From Geosporobacter sp040797825 (lineage in GTDB: Bacteria; Bacillota; Clostridia; Peptostreptococcales; Thermotaleaceae), in the NCBI GenBank assembly GCA_040797825.1, contig JBFNEZ010000010.1:1-49946 (forward strand): DNA of 49,946 bases. Reading direction: 5' to 3'. Each line of letters begins with the position of its first letter. The stretch's first letter is position 1. The translations under genes were made by a program, and so were the position numbers. The notes below the pieces were generated by a model, which was not told where the DNA came from, did not search any database, and saw only the letters and a list, made by a program, of their open reading frames with translations. Positions 43,379-49,946 of the stretch are shown here, one piece after another.

Positions 43379-44956
43379 ATGACAGGAAGTACACTGAAAC
43401 ACTGGAATAATTTTAAACTGAAGGTGCTATTAGAGGGAATAGGTGTAGGTCTAGTGGCAGGAATAGTTGTGGTTTTTTATAGGATACTGCTTAATGAAGT
43501 GAGTGAATTCCGCAATCATATTTTGATATTTTTAAAGAGCCATGGAGTGGAATACACTTTCATATGGTTTGGTGTATTGATTTTAACTGCCCTTGGGATA
43601 GGTATATTGATCCAAAAATTGCCTATGATAAAGGGAAGCGGTATTCCCCAAGTCAAGGGGGTGTTGTTAAGACAATTGAAAATGGAATGGTTAAAAGAGC
43701 TGATTACAAAGTTTTTTGCGGGGATTTTGACCGTGGGCCTGGGTCTTTCATTAGGAAGAGAAGGTCCGTCGGTACAGCTAGGATCAGAAATTGGGTTAGG
43801 TGTAAGTCGTTTACTGAAAAGACATCACCTGGAGGAAAAATATCTAATCACCAGTGGAGCAAGTGCAGGGTTAGCTGCTGCTTTTAATGCACCTTTGGCA
43901 GGGGTGATGTTTGCTTTAGAGGAGCTTCACAAAAACTTTCCTCCTGTAGTAATGATTTGTGTAATGGGCTCAAGCCTTATGGCCGACTTTGTATCTAAGC
44001 ATTTCTTTGGATTAAATCCGGTGTTCCAATTTGAAAATGTGACACCGCTTCCATTGAAGTATTATGGATTTTTAGTTGGATTGGGAGTCATAGCAGGTGT
44101 GATGGGAGGTCTTTTTAACTATACACTGTTGAAAGTACAGGATATTTATAAAGGAATGCATTTTGTCAAAGACATTTATAAGCCTATCATTCCTTTTGTA
44201 ATGGCAGGGCTGCTTGGGTTGATCATGCCTGAAATGCTAGGGGGAGGACATGATTTGATTGAAAAAATGACACCTGCTGATTTAATGCTCTCTACAGTTC
44301 TGATCTACATCATTGTGAAGTTTGTTTTTACAATGATATGCTATGGTTCAGGGGTGCCGGGAGGCATATTTTTGCCCCTATTGGTAATCGGTGCCCTAAT
44401 TGGAAAGCTCTATGGGCTGATACTGGTAGAATACTTTGACTTAAGTGCCAGCTATGCCGTTAATTTCATTATTTTGGCCATGGCTGCCTATTTTACAGCT
44501 ATTGTAAAAGCGCCCATCACAGGGGCTGTATTGATTCTAGAGATGACCAGTTCTTTTCAACACCTTTTAGCCTTAATTGTTGTGGCTATGACGGCCTATG
44601 TGGTGGCAGATCTGCTGCACGTACCTGCTGTATATGATGCATTGCTGGAGAAAATGCTAGGGAATGGAAGCCAAAATAAAAACACTTACAAGAGAAACAG
44701 AAAGACTATTTTAGAAATCCCCGTATCGATTGGTTCTATATTTGAATATAAGAAAATCAAAGAAATCCAGTGGCCAGGACACTGCTTAATTGTAGGAATT
44801 CATAGAGGGGAGAAAGAAATTATTCCTAATGGAGATACACAGATATTTCAAGGAGATCGGCTGATCGTACTAACGGATGAAGAGGAAGGCTGTGAAATTA
44901 AGCCTGTACTTTTATCTATGGGTGTGGAAAATCTAAGTCAGGCATTACAATCATAA
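43379..44956 (+). CDS. ClC-family chloride channel/antiporter with TrkA-C domain
   Basis: A 525-residue membrane protein. The three selectivity-filter motifs are present: GSGIPQ, GREGPSVQLGS with the gating Glu near residue 128, and GVPGGIFLPLL. The glutamate at the GREGP position allows proton-coupled exchange in many bacterial members. Residues about 440-525 form a TrkA-C/RCK-type regulatory domain (HCLIVGIHRGEKEIIPNG, DRLIVLTDEEE) instead of CBS domains. ATG at 43379 is chosen, close behind GGAGGGG. Likely roles are acid resistance or charge balance. It stands alone in front of topoisomerase III. Confidence 0.93.
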   Translation: MTGSTLKHWNNFKLKVLLEGIGVGLVAGIVVVFYRILLNEVSEFRNHILIFLKSHGVEYTFIWFGVLILTALGIGILIQKLPMIKGSGIPQVKGVLLRQLKMEWLKELITKFFAGILTVGLGLSLGREGPSVQLGSEIGLGVSRLLKRHHLEEKYLITSGASAGLAAAFNAPLAGVMFALEELHKNFPPVVMICVMGSSLMADFVSKHFFGLNPVFQFENVTPLPLKYYGFLVGLGVIAGVMGGLFNYTLLKVQDIYKGMHFVKDIYKPIIPFVMAGLLGLIMPEMLGGGHDLIEKMTPADLMLSTVLIYIIVKFVFTMICYGSGVPGGIFLPLLVIGALIGKLYGLILVEYFDLSASYAVNFIILAMAAYFTAIVKAPITGAVLILEMTSSFQHLLALIVVAMTAYVVADLLHVPAVYDALLEKMLGNGSQNKNTYKRNRKTILEIPVSIGSIFEYKKIKEIQWPGHCLIVGIHRGEKEIIPNGDTQIFQGDRLIVLTDEEEGCEIKPVLLSMGVENLSQALQS

Positions 44957-45047
44957 GGGATAGATATATAATAGTAGGTACATTAGCAGGCAATAGGATA
45001 TAATAGATAGAAAGAGATAGACCTATAGATTGGAAAGGACTGTTGAC

Positions 45048-47237
45048 ATGAATAAAGCCTTAATACTGGCGGAAAAGCCTTCTGTAGGAAGAGATTTGGC
45101 CAGGGTATTGAATTGTAAAAAGAAAGGAAATGGATTTTTCGAAGGAGAGAAGTATATTGTCACCTGGGCTCTTGGACATTTGATAACCCTAGGAGATCCA
45201 GAAGTTTATGATCAGCGCTATACTGCATGGAGGATAGAGGATCTGCCTATATTGCCAGAACGGCTCAAACTTGTAGTAATCAAGCAGACGAGCAAACAGT
45301 TTTATGCTGTAAAAGAACAAATGCAGCGGAAGGATGTTAGCGAAATTGTCATTGCTACTGATGCAGGACGGGAGGGTGAATTGGTTGCCCGATGGATACT
45401 TGAAAAAGCCCAAATTAAAAAACCACTTAAACGTCTTTGGATATCTTCGGTGACTGATAAAGCCATAAAGGAAGGTTTTCAGAAGTTAAGAACTGGAAAA
45501 GACTATGAAAACTTATACCATTCTGCAGAAGCACGCTCAGAGGCTGACTGGCTGGTGGGGATTAATGCTACAAGGGCATTAACTACAAAGTACAATGCTC
45601 AGCTTTCCTGCGGCAGGGTACAGACCCCTACTTTGGCCATTATCGCCAAAAGGGAAGAGGAGATCCAAAATTTCAAACCCAAGACCTTCTATGGTATCAT
45701 TGCTGCTGCTAAGCAGATCAAGTTCACCTGGCAGGATAATCAGAGGAAAGATATCAAGACTTTTGACAAAGATAAGATAGACCGAATATTTGAAGCCTTG
45801 CAGCAAAAGAATGGAAGGGTTGTAAAGATAGATAAAACTCACAAAAAAAGCTTTTCGCCTCTGCTCTATGACCTGACTGAGCTGCAGCGGGATGCCAATC
45901 GTATATTTGGATTTTCTGCCAAGGAGACCCTCTCTATTATGCAAAAGCTTTATGAGGAACATAAGCTGTTGACTTATCCACGAACGGATTCACGATATAT
46001 TTCTTCAGATATTGTGGATACCTTGAGGGACAGATTAAAGGGATGCGGTATAGGTCCCTACAGCACCATGGCTGGAAAGCTATTAAGACAGCAAATCAAA
46101 GCCAATAAAGGTTTTGTGGATGACAGTAAAGTTTCTGATCATCATGCTATTATTCCAACGGAACAGGTTGCCTTCTTAAATGATTTAAATGATAAGGAAA
46201 GAAAAATATATGATTTGGTAGTCAAACGGTTCTTTGCTGTCCTCTGCCCACCCTTTGAATATGAACAGACCACTATCCAAGGGAAAATAGGAGAGGAGTT
46301 GTTTATTGCCAAGGGAAGAAGGGTTATTTCCCAAGGCTGGAAGGAAGTCTATGGAAAGCATTTCGAGGAAGAAGAGGAAACTGATGAGCTTTCTGAACAA
46401 AACCTTCCTATTATAAACCAGGGAGACTTGCTGGAGAATATTGTCCTTACCAAAACCCAAGGGCAGACAAAGCCTCCTGCACCCTTTAATGAAGGAACTC
46501 TTCTCTCTGCTATGGAAAATCCAGTAAAGTACATGGCTGGAGAGGATAAGGCATTAATCAAAACCATGGGTGAAACAGGAGGTTTGGGAACTGTTGCCAC
46601 AAGGGCAGATATCATCGAAAAACTATTCAATAGTTTTCTAATTGAAAAGCGAGGAAAGGATATTTCCATTACTTCCAAGGGAAAACAACTTTTGGAGCTG
46701 GTTCCTGAAGAATTAAAATCTCCTGCTTTGACAGCTCAATGGGAACAGAAACTGGGAGCCATTGCAAAGGGGAGCCTGAAAAAGGATATCTTCGTGCATG
46801 AAATGCGCAGCTATGCCAAGGAAGTGGTAGGACAGATCAAAACCAGCGATGAAGTTTTTCGTCATGACAATTTAACTAGAACCAAATGTCCAGAATGTGG
46901 AAAATACATGCTGGAAGTCAAAGGGAAAAAAGGAAAAATGCTCATTTGCCAGGACCGGGAATGTGGTCACCGAAAACGATTGGCCACAGTTACCAATGCC
47001 CGCTGCCCGAACTGTCATAAGAAATTGGAACTGCGGGGAGAAGGAGACGGACAAATCTTTGTTTGCTCCTGCGGCCATAGGGAAAAGCTCTCAGCTTTCC
47101 AAGAAAGAAAGAAGCAGGATAGCAATAAAGTTTCTAAAAAAGATGTATCCAAATACTTGAACCAACAAAAGAAGTCAGAAGACCAATCCATTAATTCGGC
47201 CTTAGCCGATGCTCTATCCAAGTTAAAGCTTAAATAG
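45048..47237 (+). CDS. topB: DNA topoisomerase III
   Basis: A 729-residue type IA topoisomerase. The Toprim domain begins ALILAEKPSVGRDLARVL and has the metal-binding ATDAGREGEL. The catalytic tyrosine is near residue 310 in YPRTDSRYISSDI. After the toroidal core come two zinc-binding stretches, CPECGKYM with CQDRECGH and CPNCHKKL with CSCGH, then a basic tail. It relaxes or decatenates DNA by single-strand passage. The ATG at 45048 follows GAAAGG. A TTG six codons earlier is inside that site. Length and C-terminal zinc ribbons fit the Firmicute form, which is often found on both chromosomes and conjugative elements. No conjugation genes are nearby. Confidence 0.95.
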   Translation: MNKALILAEKPSVGRDLARVLNCKKKGNGFFEGEKYIVTWALGHLITLGDPEVYDQRYTAWRIEDLPILPERLKLVVIKQTSKQFYAVKEQMQRKDVSEIVIATDAGREGELVARWILEKAQIKKPLKRLWISSVTDKAIKEGFQKLRTGKDYENLYHSAEARSEADWLVGINATRALTTKYNAQLSCGRVQTPTLAIIAKREEEIQNFKPKTFYGIIAAAKQIKFTWQDNQRKDIKTFDKDKIDRIFEALQQKNGRVVKIDKTHKKSFSPLLYDLTELQRDANRIFGFSAKETLSIMQKLYEEHKLLTYPRTDSRYISSDIVDTLRDRLKGCGIGPYSTMAGKLLRQQIKANKGFVDDSKVSDHHAIIPTEQVAFLNDLNDKERKIYDLVVKRFFAVLCPPFEYEQTTIQGKIGEELFIAKGRRVISQGWKEVYGKHFEEEEETDELSEQNLPIINQGDLLENIVLTKTQGQTKPPAPFNEGTLLSAMENPVKYMAGEDKALIKTMGETGGLGTVATRADIIEKLFNSFLIEKRGKDISITSKGKQLLELVPEELKSPALTAQWEQKLGAIAKGSLKKDIFVHEMRSYAKEVVGQIKTSDEVFRHDNLTRTKCPECGKYMLEVKGKKGKMLICQDRECGHRKRLATVTNARCPNCHKKLELRGEGDGQIFVCSCGHREKLSAFQERKKQDSNKVSKKDVSKYLNQQKKSEDQSINSALADALSKLKLK

Positions 47238-47239
47238 AA

Positions 47240-47276
47240 AGGCCCCTTTCCAGTTCAAAGTGGAAGGGGGTTTTTG
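47240..47276 (+). terminator. terminator after topB
   Basis: CCCCTTTCCA and TGGAAGGGGG form a strong stem around GTTCAAAG, followed by TTTTT. Confidence 0.88.
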
Positions 47277-47312
47277 ATATAATGGGAAAGTTTTACTTTT
47301 CTATTATATCAA
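47274..47312. repeat. long AT-rich inverted repeat with two-way -10 elements
   Basis: TTGATATAATGGGAAAG (47274-47290) and CTTTTCTATTATATCAA (47296-47312) are inverted copies with two mismatches and a five-base loop. Each arm contains TGA-TATAAT, a perfect extended -10, facing outward from its own strand. Confidence 0.6.
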
Positions 47313-47434
47313 AAATAGGGGTTGTAGGGGAGGCAGTCCCCTGCTGTACTAAGGAGGGTGCTCAGACTGCGGCAGCAGTCGTCGAAGGGAACCTAGGGTT
47401 CCCTAGCGAAAGCGTTCTTAGACGCTCTTTTGAT
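47285..47434 (+). ncRNA. candidate structured small RNA
   Basis: After the TGA-TATAAT at 47275-47283 comes a run of compact hairpins. They are AGGGGA/TCCCCT (47326-47342), GACTGC/GCAGTC (47365-47380), AGGGAACC/GGTTCCCT (47386-47404) and AGCGT/ACGCT (47411-47426) followed by CTTTT. The segment is GC-richer than its surroundings and codes for no convincing protein. A promoter-like start and terminator-like end make a small RNA plausible. A decayed mobile element is the alternative. It matches no RNA family that I can name. Confidence 0.3.
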
Positions 47435-47570
47435 ATCTATAATTGTACAATACTCCCAGATATTACATTCCCAATAAATCCAGTTCTCGTTATATAATGA
47501 AACCTATAAGGGGTGGTCCTTATACTTGTTACTGAACAAACTTTGATCAAGATGAAGGAGATGAACATCC

Positions 47571-48362
47571 ATGAAAAAGATGAAAAAAGGATTATCTGTA
47601 GTATTGGCATCAACTCTTTTAATAGCACCATTTAGTTCAATGGCAGAGGCACAGGTACAATATAGGATCAGCGTACAAAACCAGGGCAGTAGGATCGTTT
47701 ATAGCAGTAGAGTGCCGATATCTACCAGCTATAGGATAAGAAATCTATCTTCTCAGATGAAAATCTACATAAGAGATGATTTCAAACTACCTTCTCAAAC
47801 TCCAGCGGAGATAAAAGAAACACCATCCAATTCAGGTCCTCAAGGACAGGTACCACAGCCGAAACCTACGCCACAACCCCAACCAAAAGAGGAAGTAAAA
47901 CCTGCTCCAGCTCCACAGCCAACACCTCAGGAGCCTCCAGCAGCCCAACAACCTGCAGAGAGCCCAAAATTTCAGGCAGGAGTTTATGAGATGTTGGGAC
48001 TAATTAATGAAGAACGTGCAAAAGTAGGGGCTTCACCCCTTCAGCTCCATGAAGCAGCAACCTTTGTTGCTCAAGAAAAGTCTGATGATATGGTGAGGAA
48101 TAACTACTTTTCCCATACTTCTCCGACCTATGGAAGTCCCTTTGATATGTTAAAAACCTTTGGGATTAGTTATTCTACAGCAGGTGAGAATATTGCCATT
48201 AACTCCAGCGTTCAAAGAGCGCATGCAGCCTTTATGAATTCCGACGGACATAGAAGAAATATACTCAATCCTAATTTTACCCATGTAGGTATCGGAATTG
48301 CTAAGGATGCAGCAAATTCTAACAGTTATCGAATTACTCAAATGTTTGTAACACCGAGGTAA
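47571..48362 (+). CDS. secreted CAP/SCP-domain protein (YkwD-like)
   Basis: A 263-residue exported protein. The signal peptide is MKKMKKGLSVVLASTLLI followed by APFSSMAEA, with probable cleavage after AEA. Residues 28-75 are a short polar domain, 80-135 a proline/glutamine-rich linker. The rest is a CAP domain with LINEERAKVGASPLQ, NNYFSHTSPTYG, AGENIAINSS and HRRNILNPNFTHVGIGI. The conserved His and Glu residues of the CAP cavity are present. Such proteins are common in spore formers and cell walls. Their activity is not settled. GAAGGAG lies before ATG. A TATAAT at 47493-47498 may be its -10. Confidence 0.92.
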   Translation: MKKMKKGLSVVLASTLLIAPFSSMAEAQVQYRISVQNQGSRIVYSSRVPISTSYRIRNLSSQMKIYIRDDFKLPSQTPAEIKETPSNSGPQGQVPQPKPTPQPQPKEEVKPAPAPQPTPQEPPAAQQPAESPKFQAGVYEMLGLINEERAKVGASPLQLHEAATFVAQEKSDDMVRNNYFSHTSPTYGSPFDMLKTFGISYSTAGENIAINSSVQRAHAAFMNSDGHRRNILNPNFTHVGIGIAKDAANSNSYRITQMFVTPR

Positions 48363-48375
48363 AAAAATAGAAAGA

Positions 48376-48411
48376 TCTCAAAAAACTACCCTTGGGTAGT
48401 TTTTTGAGATT
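48376..48411 (+). terminator. terminator after the CAP-domain gene
   Basis: ATCTCAAAAAACTACCC and GGGTAGTTTTTTGAGAT form an exact 17-pair stem with a two-base spacer. The T tract lies inside the stem arm. Confidence 0.8.
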
Positions 48412-48460
48412 GCTGACAAAATCACGTTCTTCAAAATATAAAAGAGAGGAAGTGATAGAT

Positions 48461-48501
48461 GGGATAAAATTTTGACACGAAGGAAAGCAAAATTCTATCC
48501 C
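48461..48501. repeat. inverted repeat upstream of mtnK
   Basis: GGGATAAAATTTTG (48461-48474) and CAAAATTCTATCCC (48488-48501) are inverted copies with one mismatch and a 13-base loop. They lie 32 bases before the -35 of mtnK. It may be an operator or the remains of another terminator. Confidence 0.4.
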
Positions 48502-48532
48502 AAGGAAGCAAGATACTACCCCTTAGCCTTCA

Positions 48533-48561
48533 TTGACATCCCATAGGGAAAATGTTATCAT
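48533..48561 (+). promoter_or_regulatory. promoter of mtnK
   Basis: TTGACA (48533-48538), exactly 17 bases, TATCAT (48556-48561), about 32 bases before the start codon. The leader is too short for a SAM riboswitch. Confidence 0.8.
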
Positions 48562-48592
48562 TTCCTTAACATAGGGGAATGGGTGAGAAAAA

Positions 48593-49831
48593 ATGCTAAT
48601 CATCACATCGGAAAATGTTATTGAATATGTACTTCAGAACACGAATATATTTGAAAGCAAAAAGGTTTTTGTAGAAGATATCAGTGACTTTAATCCTGAA
48701 GAGGAAAAGGAAGGCTTTGTCAACTATATCTATAGAGTTTATGACCATGAACATTCTGTAATCGTAAAGCAAGCAAGACCCTATCTTAAATATTTCGGTG
48801 AAGACTATGGATTGACGCCTGAAAGAAATTTTTTGGAATATGAGACCCTAAAATTAAGGGGGACCATTGTTCCAGAGTACACACCAGAGATCTATTTTCT
48901 AGATAAAACAAATAATATTTTCATTATGGAAGATCTATCCTATCTTAAGATTATGCGCTTTCAGCTCAATAAGATGGCTAGATTTCCAAAGTTTCCACGG
49001 CAAATCGGAGAGTATTTGGCAAAGGCAAACTTCTACACCTCAGAACTTTATTTGGATCCCGAAACCCATAGACGTCTCCAGGCAACTTTTATAAATGTCC
49101 ACATGCGCTCTATTATGGAGAATGCAGCCTTTGTAAGAGCTTCCTTTGGGGGACTGGACTATAATACACCTAATAAAAAGCTTTTGAGCCTATCGGAAAT
49201 GGTTTGGTCTAAGGAAGAAATTCTTTTGGAATGTTATAAAATGAGAGATATCTTTATGAAGAGGGGTGAATGCCTTCTTCATGGTGATCTGCATACATCC
49301 AATATTTTTATAGACTCAGAAAAAATGAAGATTATTGATATGGAGTATACCTTTATGGGTCCCTATTCCTTTGATATGGGATATCTCATTGGCAACTTTA
49401 TATCTCAAATTGCCGCCTTTACCTTTAAATCCAATTTAGATGAGGCAACGAGAGCCGGCTATTGCGGGTATTTGCTAAGTACCATCCAGGAAATCTATCA
49501 CCAGTATATCTATTTCTTTAATGAATGCTGGGAGAAGGACGCCAAAGAAGAGTATAAGAATCTAAAGGGTTACAAGGAAGCCATTTTAGATACCTTCTTT
49601 ACAGAGGTCTTGGGTTTTGCAGCCTGTGCCAATATGGTAAGGCTCATATCCTTAGCTGGTTTTCCGGATTTTGATGTCATAGAAGACAAAATAGATAAAT
49701 GTAATGCCCAAGGGCTATCGGTTCTAATCGATCAATTTATGCTTCTAAACAGGCATAAAATAAAGTCTATAGAAGAATTGATTCAGATTATTCTAGAAAT
49801 ACAAAAGGACTATATAAAAAACATAAAATAA
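48593..49831 (+). CDS. mtnK: S-methyl-5-thioribose kinase
   Basis: A 412-residue kinase that phosphorylates methylthioribose, an early step of methionine salvage from the by-product of polyamine or ethylene-type pathways. It has the phosphotransferase fold of aminoglycoside kinases. The ATP lysine region is VNYIYRVYDHEHSVIVKQAR. FIMEDLSYLKIMR follows, and the catalytic HGDLHTSNIFIDSEKMKIID and DMEYTFMGPYSFDMGYLIGN carry the Asp residues. Length matches MtnK, and the start lies behind GGGTGAG. The usual partner mtnA is not in view. The next gene on this side runs the other way, so mtnK is monocistronic here. Confidence 0.92.
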   Translation: MLIITSENVIEYVLQNTNIFESKKVFVEDISDFNPEEEKEGFVNYIYRVYDHEHSVIVKQARPYLKYFGEDYGLTPERNFLEYETLKLRGTIVPEYTPEIYFLDKTNNIFIMEDLSYLKIMRFQLNKMARFPKFPRQIGEYLAKANFYTSELYLDPETHRRLQATFINVHMRSIMENAAFVRASFGGLDYNTPNKKLLSLSEMVWSKEEILLECYKMRDIFMKRGECLLHGDLHTSNIFIDSEKMKIIDMEYTFMGPYSFDMGYLIGNFISQIAAFTFKSNLDEATRAGYCGYLLSTIQEIYHQYIYFFNECWEKDAKEEYKNLKGYKEAILDTFFTEVLGFAACANMVRLISLAGFPDFDVIEDKIDKCNAQGLSVLIDQFMLLNRHKIKSIEELIQIILEIQKDYIKNIK

Positions 49832-49832
49832 T

Positions 49833-49866
49833 AAATGGCTTTGGAGTTTAATCCAAAGCCATTTAT
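49833..49866. terminator. bidirectional terminator after mtnK
   Basis: AAATGGCTTTGG and CCAAAGCCATTT form a 12-pair stem around AGTTTAAT, with T-rich sequence on both strands. Confidence 0.85.
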
Positions 49867-49946
49867 TATACCAATTTAGTTGTCCAAGATTCGCAATTCC
49901 ACACATCGGTGACAATATCACGATAAAATTCAGGTTCATGGCAGAT
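49866..49946 (-). CDS. 3' end of a truncated gene, unknown
   Basis: The last 26 codons of a minus-strand gene, reading CHEPEFYRDIVTDVWNCESW and ending TTKLV, run off the right edge. The His-Glu-Pro-x-Phe pattern recalls the H-loop at the end of some soluble ABC ATPases, but this is only a hint. Two stop codons in a row precede the mtnK terminator. Confidence 0.55.
   Translation of the reverse strand: MCHEPEFYRDIVTDVWNCESWTTKLV

Noticed and set aside
47282..47497. 71-residue frame over the structured segment after topB
   Set aside because: It starts inside the inverted repeat, has no RBS, and its residues simply translate the hairpins.
48412..48592. SAM riboswitch upstream of mtnK
   Set aside because: The conserved SAM aptamer landmarks are absent, and a sigma-A promoter lies only about 30 bases before the gene.
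1..49946. CRISPR arrays, tRNA or rRNA genes, intact insertion sequences or prophage genes
   Set aside because: No regularly spaced repeats, cloverleaf-like sequences with CCA or TTCRA motifs, transposases, integrases or phage structural genes were seen.

Overview
This window looks like chromosome from an anaerobic, low-GC Firmicute of the class Clostridia. The style resembles Alkaliphilus and its relatives, but the species cannot be fixed from the sequence. The reasons are AT-rich DNA, strong AAGGAGG ribosome binding sites with many TTG and GTG starts, two T-box leaders, lysine and glycine riboswitches, a sigma-54 activator next to an iron alcohol dehydrogenase, a sodium-coupled amino acid symporter with a MetS-type small subunit, and several oxygen-sensitive radical SAM enzymes.

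Left part (1-8860): a DMT exporter; a sigma-54 enhancer-binding regulator followed by a near-perfect -24/-12 promoter and an iron-dependent alcohol dehydrogenase; a small alarmone (ppGpp) synthetase; an M29 aminopeptidase; a cold-shock protein; an alpha/beta hydrolase; and a YczE-type membrane protein.

Centre-left (8927-17153): a tightly packed seven-gene operon with overlapping genes. It encodes two GNAT/FemAB-like acyltransferase-fold proteins, one small SAM methyltransferase and four B12-binding-domain radical SAM enzymes. Three of the radical SAM proteins are paralogues resembling the HpnR/BchE-type class. No squalene or hopanoid gene, carrier-protein gene or peptide precursor gene is present. 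This is the best candidate for an undescribed pathway, probably methylating or cross-linking unactivated carbons of a lipid or other metabolite.

Centre (17158-29214): threonine deaminase (ilvA) under an isoleucine T-box; a chemoreceptor; an Uup-like ABC-F protein; a second T-box, probably also isoleucine, driving an NSS symporter plus a 33-residue partner; a BlaR1 tail left behind a BlaI-type promoter/operator by deletion; and a lysine riboswitch controlling an FAD oxidoreductase and a permease of unknown substrate.

Centre-right (29339-41574): a three-gene signalling operon (REC-histidine kinase, a 1182-residue hybrid kinase with three REC domains of which the middle one has lost its phosphoacceptor, and a CheR-type methyltransferase); an ACT-domain protein plus UPF0210 protein behind a glycine riboswitch; a YkpA/YbiT-like ABC-F protein with a degenerate second ATP site; a membrane-anchored MutS-family ATPase; and a DUF2809 protein.

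Right part (41575-49946): an AT-rich patch with orphan ORFs and structured repeats, then a ClC chloride channel/antiporter with a TrkA-C domain, topoisomerase III, a structured intergenic segment that may encode a small RNA, a secreted CAP-domain protein, methylthioribose kinase (mtnK), and the end of a truncated gene on the minus strand. No rRNA, tRNA, CRISPR array, intact transposon or prophage was found.
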